Below are positions 50,809 to 57,055 of a stretch of 64,000 nt of DNA, in pieces. The notes below the pieces were generated by a model, which was given only the letters and a program-made list of their open reading frames with translations, ran no database searches and was not told the DNA's origin. Numbering within the stretch: position 1 is the first letter of the stretch; each line of letters begins with the position of its first letter. The position numbers and the translations under genes were made by a program. The stretch comes from an uncultured Alistipes sp. (GTDB lineage: Bacteria > Bacteroidota > Bacteroidia > Bacteroidales > Rikenellaceae): assembly GCA_944320685.1 (NCBI GenBank), contig CALUIK010000001.1, positions 558,001 to 622,000 on the forward strand, written 5' to 3'.

Positions 50809-51363
50809 TCATATGCCGCACCCATACAGTCTGCGGACCAGCATCGCAGCACGGCTGCAGCCGTCAGTCTTGTCAATATCTCCCTCATTCAGTACTCCGG
50901 GTACGAGCACCTCGCCCGCTATCTGCCAGCCCAGCAGTGCGGCCGACCGCTCCAGCGGCTTACGGATGCCGTCCATTACCGTCACGTCATCTTCTTCGCA
51001 GCAAGCTATCAGTCCGCACTTCTTTCCGGCGATGTCCTTGCCGCCTACCACGAATGAAAACAGGCGGTCAATCACACCCTTTATCTGTGCCGGGATGGAA
51101 TACCAATAGGTCGGCATGGTGAATACAACAGCATCGGCTTCCATGATGGCAGGTGCGATAAGGTTGAAATCATCGTCGAATGAACAGGCCTTGCCCGTCT
51201 TGAAGCAGGTCTGGCAGGCACGGCAACCGCCTATCTTCATCAGTGCGGCATCAAAGCGTTGCACCGTGTGGCCGAGTTTCTCCGCTTCCCTGATAAATGC
51301 GTCCGTTAGGGCAAAGCTGTTGCCATGCTTGCGTGGACTGCCCGTAATGACTGTTATCTTCAT
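50809..51363 (-). CDS. NADPH-dependent FMN reductase, iron-sulfur flavoprotein type
   Basis: A 184-residue flavodoxin-fold protein. The FMN phosphate loop is SPRKHGNS at residues 9-16. Cysteines 47, 50, 53 and 60 form CxxCxxCx6C, like the 4Fe-4S motif of iron-sulfur flavoproteins. MPTYWYSIPAQIKGVIDR is the flavin-contacting segment, and CCEEDD follows. Such enzymes reduce oxidants, quinones or nitro compounds using NAD(P)H. It runs into the same promoter as the NTF2-like gene and is divergent from HxlR, a typical redox-stress arrangement. Codon use and GC are lower than in the flanking chromosome, suggesting transfer. Confidence 0.88.
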   Translation of the reverse strand: MKITVITGSPRKHGNSFALTDAFIREAEKLGHTVQRFDAALMKIGGCRACQTCFKTGKACSFDDDFNLIAPAIMEADAVVFTMPTYWYSIPAQIKGVIDRLFSFVVGGKDIAGKKCGLIACCEEDDVTVMDGIRKPLERSAALLGWQIAGEVLVPGVLNEGDIDKTDGCSRAAMLVRRLYGCGI

Positions 51364-51375
51364 GATGCTTCCTCC

Positions 51376-51759
51376 TTACTTTTGAATGGTATCGGAATTC
51401 TGATTATATGCCTTTGCCACGCACCGCCACTCGCCGTCCATTTTCATCAGCAGCAGGTAGTCGGTGAAGTCGATGCGGCCTCCCCATTTCTCCTCCAGCA
51501 CGCGCACCACGGCGAGGGTTTCTTCCACGTCCACCACGTCGATGCGTGCCTTGAAGTCATCGCCTGCGCCTACGGTGTCCACATTGCGGTAGAACTGCTC
51601 GATGCTGCCATGCTCCAGCTTCCCGTCCAGATAGCCGAATAGGACGGCTTCGTCAATAAACAACTCGCGGGCATACTTGCTGTTGCCTTCTGCTACACTC
51701 TTCACAAACTTCATGGCAGCGGCTTCCACTGCCTTGTACTCTTCGATATTTGCTCTCAT
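51376..51759 (-). CDS. NTF2-like (SnoaL/putative lumazine-binding) protein
   Basis: A 127-residue cone-shaped-barrel protein of the SnoaL/NTF2 superfamily (DUF4440 or lumazine-binding type). It has an N-terminal helix (AVEAAAMKFVKSVAEGN), the YARELF-IDEAVLFGYLDG segment, and a series of strands ending WRCVAKAYNQNS. These proteins are small ligand-binding or isomerase-like folds; a role in handling the substrate of the neighbouring flavoprotein is inference. I use ATG 51759 (MRANIEEYK). It lies 12 bp before the reductase and shares its promoter. Confidence 0.8.
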   Translation of the reverse strand: MRANIEEYKAVEAAAMKFVKSVAEGNSKYARELFIDEAVLFGYLDGKLEHGSIEQFYRNVDTVGAGDDFKARIDVVDVEETLAVVRVLEEKWGGRIDFTDYLLLMKMDGEWRCVAKAYNQNSDTIQK

Positions 51760-51797
51760 GATGCTAATGTTTAATTGATTATCTTGTTTTGATGTTG

Positions 51798-51828
51798 CAA
51801 AGGTAGGTGATTCCTCGTGCCTGCACAA
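51798..51828 (-). promoter_or_regulatory. Promoter of the NTF2-like/FMN-reductase operon
   Basis: Minus strand: CTTG (51828-51825), 19 bp, TACCTTTG (51805-51798), 39 bp before the NTF2-like start. Confidence 0.75.
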
Positions 51829-51830
51829 GT

Positions 51831-51867
51831 ACCGAGAAATTATTCATATACTGAAAAATTATTCGGT
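51831..51867. promoter_or_regulatory. Candidate HxlR operator between divergent promoters
   Basis: Two direct AAATTATTC half-sites at 51837-51845 and 51856-51864 (19 bp apart), bracketed by ACCGA and TCGGT as an inverted pair at the ends. It sits between the divergent -7 boxes, where an HxlR dimer would repress both genes. Confidence 0.55.
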
Positions 51868-51893
51868 ATATCACCGTTACGACATATTATCCT

Positions 51894-51901
51894 TACCTTT
51901 G
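51894..51901 (+). promoter_or_regulatory. -7 promoter element of hxlR-type regulator
   Basis: TACCTTTG matches consensus, 30 bp before the HxlR start. No clear -33 sequence, which fits a weak, autoregulated promoter. Confidence 0.6.
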
Positions 51902-51930
51902 CAGGTGTAACATTCAATAAAGATAAAACC

Positions 51931-52281
51931 ATGTACGAAAGAAAGATACCCGTAGATTTGGACTGCCCCCTGCGGTTGACCATGAGCCTGATTGATTCCA
52001 AGTGGAAGTCCTGCATTCTGGACGAACTGCGCCACCGTGCCCTGCGTCCCAGCGAACTGCACAAGATATTTCCCGAAGCCACGCCCCGCGTGCTTGACCT
52101 GCAACTGAAAGAACTGGTGGAGGACGGGCTCGTATCGAAGACCATCTACCCTGAACTGCCTCCTCGTTCGGAGTATGCCATCACTCCGTTGGGGATGACG
52201 CTTATCCCCATCATCGATGCTATGATTGCATGGGGAGAGAAAAATACGGAATTATTTGAAAAGAAATACGGGAAACGGTAA
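51931..52281 (+). CDS. HxlR-family (DUF24) redox-type transcriptional regulator
   Basis: A 116-residue winged-helix protein. It carries the DUF24 core SKWKSCILDELRHRALRPSELHKIFPEATPRVLDLQLKELVEDGLVSKT... in short segments, with EYAITPLG at the wing. Cysteine 12 in LDCPLRL is the conserved N-terminal cysteine that senses quinones, aldehydes or disulfide stress in this family; C28 could be a partner. It is divergent from the flavoprotein gene and probably represses it and itself. I start at ATG 51931 because upstream codons run through the operator region. Confidence 0.88.
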   Translation: MYERKIPVDLDCPLRLTMSLIDSKWKSCILDELRHRALRPSELHKIFPEATPRVLDLQLKELVEDGLVSKTIYPELPPRSEYAITPLGMTLIPIIDAMIAWGEKNTELFEKKYGKR

Positions 52282-52303
52282 TAGAATTTGGTTGCTTTTT
52301 CAC

Positions 52304-52311
52304 TATCTTTG
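52304..52311 (+). promoter_or_regulatory. Consensus -7 element with no gene downstream
   Basis: TATCTTTG lies 23 bp past the HxlR stop in AT-rich sequence that reaches the right direct repeat. No open frame follows before the repeat; it may be a remnant of the incoming element. Confidence 0.4.
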
Positions 52312-52455
52312 TGGGCAAGACAAGAGTTGTTTGACAGAAATTTACCGCATATCGCAGAATTTGTGACTGTTGCCAATTCATTACCTCGCTCTTTGAGAAA
52401 AGCTCATAAGTAGCTTATTTCTAACTAATTCCTATTTTAATATCGTTTTTTTCGA

Positions 52456-52490
52456 CAAAAAACTCCATCCGCGTATGCAACGGCGCCGCG
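52456..52490. repeat. Right 35-bp direct repeat bounding the redox island
   Basis: Perfect second copy of the 50737-50771 repeat. It lies at the junction between AT-rich island sequence and the decayed GC-rich reductase remnant. Confidence 0.92.
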
Positions 52491-52766
52491 GCCGTACGCT
52501 ATCATTCACCATAACATCCTCCTCGCAGCAGGAAATCAACCCACAGCGTTTGTTGCCGACGGCCTTCTTGCCGCCCATCATCAGAGAGAAGAGGCAGTCG
52601 ATCACGCCCTTGATCCGGGCGGGAATCGAGTATCAGTAAACCGGCGTAGAAAATATCACCGTCCGGAATCGAGTATCGCCTACGCCACGGAGCCGGACTC
52701 CTCGTTGAAAGAGCAGGCCATGCAGGCATGGCCGCACGCCATATCCATAGATGCCGCATCGGAACG
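52491..52766 (-). pseudogene. Decayed FMN reductase, homologous to 50809-51363
   Basis: On the minus strand 52500-52640 reads Y-stop-YSIPARIKGVIDCLFS...GGKKAVGNKRCGLISCCEED, collinear with the intact reductase's YWYSIPAQIKGVIDR...CCEEDD. A tryptophan codon has become TGA. An upstream piece reads FDAASMDMACGHACMACSFNE, matching the cysteine-motif region, but in another frame after a rearrangement that duplicated 13 bp (GGAATCGAGTATC at 52622 and 52665). The C-terminus stops at the direct repeat. Native GC-rich composition. Confidence 0.85.
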
Positions 52767-52773
52767 CCGTACC

Positions 52774-52908
52774 GCGTTGCCGCCGCGCTCCGAATATGAC
52801 TTAACACCGCTCGGCCGTTAGCTCATACCCATCATCGACGCCATGATCGAATGGGGCAGCCGCAACAGTGGCCTCTTCCATAAGAAGTACGATTCCATGC
52901 AGCCGTAA
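52774..52908 (+). pseudogene. Decayed HxlR regulator, C-terminal fragment
   Basis: The frame gives LPPRSEYDLTPLGR, a TAG stop, then LIPIIDAMIEWGSRN and FHKKY up to TAA 52908. It matches the C-terminus of the intact HxlR protein (LPPRSEYAITPLG, LIPIIDAMIAWGEKN). Only the last ~43 codons survive. It abuts the reductase remnant; the intervening regulator N-terminus and any NTF2-like gene are deleted. Confidence 0.88.
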
Positions 52909-52977
52909 TTGGACCATACGTATTTCCGGCCGCCGTATTAATTGCGGCGGCCGGAATGCGGTCTGCGGCCGCACGCG

Positions 52978-54633
52978 TCACAGGAGTATCATCAACACCA
53001 ACTGCGCCACGATCACACGTACGAACATCGACAGCGGGTAGACCGTAGCATATGCCACCGAGGCATACTCCCCCGCAATGGTATCGTTGGCGTAGTTCAG
53101 GGCCATCGGGTTTGCCATACTGCCGCACAGCATGCCGCACGTCGAGCCGAAGTCGACATGCGCCCAACGCATCGCCGCCACGCCGACCACGAGCGTCGGC
53201 AACACCGTAATGAGGAAACCGAGCGCCACCCACAGGGCGCCGTCGGCACTTACGGCCGTCTCGAAGAACTCGCCTCCGGAGCCCAGCCCGAGGCACGCCA
53301 GATAGAGCGACAGCCCGAAGGCTCGCAGCATGAGGTTGGCGCTCTGCGTGGTGTAGGTCACCAGATGCAGGCGCGGGCCGTATGTGCCTATGAGCATGCC
53401 CACGATGATGGGGCCGCCGGCCAAGCCCAGCTTCACCGGCACCGTGATCCCCGGCAGCGACAACGGCACGGCCCCGAGCACAAGGCCCAGCACCAGACCG
53501 ATATATATGGCCGTGAGGTTCGGTTCGTTGAGTTCGCGCTCGGCGTTTCCCAGCACCTTCTCGACCTTCTCGACAGCGGGCTTGCCGCCCACGACCACCA
53601 CGCAGTCGCCCATCTGCAGCATCAAGTCGGGCGTGGCCAGCAGGGCCATGCCGCTGCGATAGATGCGGCTGATGTTGATGCCGTAGCTGTTGCGCAGGCG
53701 CAGCGACCCGAGGCGTTTGCCGTTGATCTCGGGGCGCGTAATGATGATGCGGCGCGAGACGAGCTGGCTGTCGATCGAGTTCCAGTCGACATTGTCGCGG
53801 TTCCAGTCGATGCTCTCGCGGCGGCCGATCATCGCCTCGACGGTATCTATATCCTTGCGCGAGGTGATCACCAGCACACGGTCGCCCTCGCGTATGACGG
53901 TATCGTTCGACGGCAGCATCACCTGACCGTCGCGCCACAGGCGCGAAATGACGAAGGGGACATTCGTGAGTTCGGCCACCGTGTGCAGATCGCGGTTGAA
54001 TATACCCGGATTCTGTACGCGCAGCGTGGCGATGAAGGTGTTGTTGACATGCTGCTCGTTCGGGGCGGCCACATCTCCCGGGCGCACCCACAGGCGGTTC
54101 ATCACCATAATGGCTATGATCACTCCCAGCACGCCCAGAGGGTATGTCACCGCGCAGCTCAACGCGGGCGCCGTCGTCGGCAGCCCCATCTGCGCAAGGG
54201 TCTGCTGCGAGGCGCCCAAGGCAGGGGTGTTGGTCGTGGCTCCGCACAGCACGCCCATCATTTCGGGCATGGGGATGCCGAAGGCATAGGCGAACCCTAC
54301 GGCCATCGCCGTACCGAGCGCAATGACAGCGAGCCCCAGCATGTTCAGCCGCACGCCGCCCGCACGGAAGGCGCTCATGAAGCCCGGGCCCACCTGAAGG
54401 CCCAGAGAATAGACAAAGACGGCAAGACCGAAGGTCTCGGCGAAGAGCAGCATCTGCGGGTCTATCGTCACGCCGAAATGTCCGGCCACGATACCGGCGA
54501 AGAATACGAATGTCACGCCGAGAGACACGCCCCAAACGTGCACCTTGCCCAGCATAAGCCCCACGGCGCAGACTATCGATATGATGACTATGGCCTGCAG
54601 GGCAGAATGCGTTACGAACAGAGATTCGAACAT
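52978..54633 (-). CDS. AspT/YidE-family putative transporter with TrkA-C domains
   Basis: A 551-residue membrane protein of the aspartate:alanine-exchanger family. Two membrane domains of about five helices each (residues ~5-190 and 380-551) surround two cytoplasmic TrkA_C domains (~200-370; DTVIREGDRVLVITSRKDI and DLMLQMGDCVVVVGG). The duplicated motif GLQVGPGF... and the CGATTNTPALGA/CGSMANPMALNYA pair are typical. Substrate may be a dicarboxylate or an amino acid. It starts 22 bp after the S46 peptidase gene on the same strand: a peptidase with an amino-acid-type transporter makes a plausible nutrient pair. Confidence 0.9.
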   Translation of the reverse strand: MFESLFVTHSALQAIVIISIVCAVGLMLGKVHVWGVSLGVTFVFFAGIVAGHFGVTIDPQMLLFAETFGLAVFVYSLGLQVGPGFMSAFRAGGVRLNMLGLAVIALGTAMAVGFAYAFGIPMPEMMGVLCGATTNTPALGASQQTLAQMGLPTTAPALSCAVTYPLGVLGVIIAIMVMNRLWVRPGDVAAPNEQHVNNTFIATLRVQNPGIFNRDLHTVAELTNVPFVISRLWRDGQVMLPSNDTVIREGDRVLVITSRKDIDTVEAMIGRRESIDWNRDNVDWNSIDSQLVSRRIIITRPEINGKRLGSLRLRNSYGINISRIYRSGMALLATPDLMLQMGDCVVVVGGKPAVEKVEKVLGNAERELNEPNLTAIYIGLVLGLVLGAVPLSLPGITVPVKLGLAGGPIIVGMLIGTYGPRLHLVTYTTQSANLMLRAFGLSLYLACLGLGSGGEFFETAVSADGALWVALGFLITVLPTLVVGVAAMRWAHVDFGSTCGMLCGSMANPMALNYANDTIAGEYASVAYATVYPLSMFVRVIVAQLVLMILL

Positions 54634-54655
54634 GGTCGTACGGTTTTACCGGCAC

Positions 54656-56710
54656 CTATCTTATATCCATCTCCTCCAGCAAGTACGACGCACCCCCGAT
54701 GCGGTCGATGACGAACAGCACGTAACGTATGTCGACGGCGATGTTGCGGCATATCGCAGGGTCGAACTCCATGTCGCTCATCGTCGAGCGCCACGTACGG
54801 TCGAAGTTGATGCCCACCAGTTCGCCGCGGCCGTTCAGCACGGGAGAGCCCGAATTGCCGCCCGAAGTGTGGTTCGTTGCGATGAAACACACGGGCACGG
54901 TCCTGCGGCCGTCGACGTCGCAGCCCCAGCGGCCGTAATCCTGCGCCGCATGCATGTCGCGCAGGCACTGCGGCACGTCGTAGTCGTAGATGTCGGGATT
55001 ATCCTTCTCGATCACGCCTTCAAGGGTCGAGACGGGGCGATGGTACTCGCCGTCGGCATACTCGTACCCCGCCACCGAACCGTATGCCACGCGCAGCGTG
55101 AGGTTGGCATCGGGGAAGAAGGCCCGGCCGGTATCCCACTCCATCAAAGCCCGCATGTAGGGTGTATACCAGCGGCGTACTTCGGGTATGTCGCTGAGGT
55201 TGCGCGCACGCACTGCCGCCATGCGGGTTCGCAACGGCGCGAGCATTGCGGCCATGCGCACCACGGGGTCGGCATCGAACTCCGCAGCCGTGAATGTCTC
55301 GCGCGTCAGCACGGTATTGTCGAATAGGTAACCGACATAGGCATCCACGCCGCCGCGCTCCGATACCGCCGCCGCGAACTCCGCAGGCACTTCCCCCGCG
55401 GGCATGCGCTGCATGAACTCGGCGATCATGCGGCTGGCTACGGCTCGGTCGATCCCCGCGTTGTAGTCCTTAAGGAAAGAGGGCTGCGTACCGAGGGCGG
55501 CGTCCGCAAACTGCGCATCGCCGGCCACCCGCGACCGAATGTCGGCAAGGGACTGCGCCCGCGAGAATACCTCGATCGCCCCCACCGACTCGGAGTACAG
55601 TTCCGCGATATAGTATTCGGGACGCACGGCCTCATAGGCGGCATGTATCGAATCGAGCAGGTGGGCATACTCGGGACGCGAGGCGGCCCATGCGGCGAAC
55701 CGCCGCTCGTAGGCGCGTTTCTTCCCGACGGTGCCAAGGCGCCGCAAGCCCAGCACCTCGCCCTGCCACTTCTTCCAAGCGTTCGCTATCGATGCGTGCT
55801 TCGAGGCGTACTGTATGCGCACGGCGGCATCTTCAGCCTGCGCTGCGGCGATTATATCGAGGCGCTGCGTACGCAGCGCTATCTTCATCGGGTCCGACAC
55901 CTCGGCCACATACTCCACGGCATCCGACGTCACGTACTCCTGCGTCGAACCCGGGAACCCGTATATCATGGTGAAGTCGCCCTCCTCCACACCGCGCGTA
56001 GACACAGTAAAATGGCGCTTCGGGCGGTAGGGACGGTTATCATTCGAGTAGCCGGCAGGACGGTTGTCAGCACCCGCATAGACACGGAATACCGAAAAAT
56101 CGCCCGTATGGCGCGGCCATACCCAGTTGTCGGTGTCGCCGCCGAACTTGCCTATCGACGACGGCGGCGCCCCCACAAGGCGCACGTCGCGGAAGACGTC
56201 GTATACGAAGAGGAACTGCTGGTTGCCGTAATACATCTGCTGCACGTCGGCCTTATGCCCATCCTTCTCGGCCGCGGCGACAATATCCGCGGGTTTTTCG
56301 CCCGCAGCCACACGCTCCGTTACATCCTCCATACGCACCAGTATGCTCACCGACAGCCCCGGCACGGGCAGCTCGTCCTCGCGCGACGAGGCCCAGAAAC
56401 CATCCGACAGGTAGTCGCGCTCGACTGACGAGAGCTGTTGTATCGACCCGTATCCGCAATGGTGGTTCGTGAGCAGCAACCCCTCGGCCGAGACGAACTC
56501 GCCCGTGCATCCTCCGCCGAACAATACCACGGCATCCTTCATCGAGGCCTTGTTTACCGAATATATGTCCTCGGCCGTGAGGCGGAATCCCTTGCTGCGC
56601 ATATCCTTTATGCGCGAACCGATAAGGCTCGGCAGCCACATGCCCTCGTCGGCATGCGCCGAGACGGCCGCCAGCGCGAGCGACAGGGCCAACAGTACTT
56701 TTTTTATCAT
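54656..56710 (-). CDS. S46 dipeptidyl-peptidase, DPP11-like
   Basis: A 684-residue exported serine peptidase with signal peptide (MIKKVLLALSLAL...AHA). The catalytic histidine H84 lies in TNHHCGYGS and the serine S620 in SGGNSGSPVL, in the chymotrypsin-like fold of family S46. The residue 18 positions after the serine is arginine (GINFDR); glycine is found there in DPP7 and arginine in DPP11, where it selects Asp/Glu at P1. I therefore predict an acidic-specific dipeptidyl peptidase, as used by asaccharolytic and gut Bacteroidota to use peptides. I start at ATG 56710; the long upstream frame is not signal-like. Confidence 0.9.
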   Translation of the reverse strand: MIKKVLLALSLALAAVSAHADEGMWLPSLIGSRIKDMRSKGFRLTAEDIYSVNKASMKDAVVLFGGGCTGEFVSAEGLLLTNHHCGYGSIQQLSSVERDYLSDGFWASSREDELPVPGLSVSILVRMEDVTERVAAGEKPADIVAAAEKDGHKADVQQMYYGNQQFLFVYDVFRDVRLVGAPPSSIGKFGGDTDNWVWPRHTGDFSVFRVYAGADNRPAGYSNDNRPYRPKRHFTVSTRGVEEGDFTMIYGFPGSTQEYVTSDAVEYVAEVSDPMKIALRTQRLDIIAAAQAEDAAVRIQYASKHASIANAWKKWQGEVLGLRRLGTVGKKRAYERRFAAWAASRPEYAHLLDSIHAAYEAVRPEYYIAELYSESVGAIEVFSRAQSLADIRSRVAGDAQFADAALGTQPSFLKDYNAGIDRAVASRMIAEFMQRMPAGEVPAEFAAAVSERGGVDAYVGYLFDNTVLTRETFTAAEFDADPVVRMAAMLAPLRTRMAAVRARNLSDIPEVRRWYTPYMRALMEWDTGRAFFPDANLTLRVAYGSVAGYEYADGEYHRPVSTLEGVIEKDNPDIYDYDVPQCLRDMHAAQDYGRWGCDVDGRRTVPVCFIATNHTSGGNSGSPVLNGRGELVGINFDRTWRSTMSDMEFDPAICRNIAVDIRYVLFVIDRIGGASYLLEEMDIR

Positions 56711-56985
56711 AGCGTTACGAATATATCGCTGTTTCGATACGCAAAAATAGACAAAAAGAAATAAATACGCCATATATGGACCGCCAAACGCCCGTTCCTG
56801 CAACATATCCGGCAACGGCACGGCCCTTCCGAGGCGGAAGCCCCGAAAACCGGCGGCGTTCGGGATGGGACATGCATCGCGCGCATATTTCCGCCGGCCG
56901 GCCGCATCTTGCGCATATGCGTCACAGCCTGTACCCGTACAGCCGCAACCCTGCACTGCAATATCGAAGGCATTTTTAATTTTAA

Positions 56986-57017
56986 TTTGACTTTGCCCAT
57001 GCGTTTGCGTATCTTTG
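56986..57017 (+). promoter_or_regulatory. Promoter of the glutaminase-like lipoprotein gene
   Basis: TTTG (56986-56989), 20 bp, TATCTTTG (57010-57017): exact consensus, with a predicted leader of about 32 nt. The rest of the 345-bp spacer 56711-57055 holds no supported gene; a weaker minus-strand -7 (TATTTTTG, 56742-56749) may serve the S46 gene. Confidence 0.85.
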
Positions 57018-57055
57018 TTCGGACAAAAACGAATTTATATCAAACGTCTCATATT

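Noticed and set aside
52502..52807. A 101-codon minus-strand frame
   Set aside because: It is in the wrong frame relative to recognisable reductase homology; the region is two pseudogene fragments.
52832..54711. Long frames on both strands over the AspT-type transporter
   Set aside because: Basic or His/Gln-rich shadows without motifs; the minus-strand 551-residue transporter explains the region.
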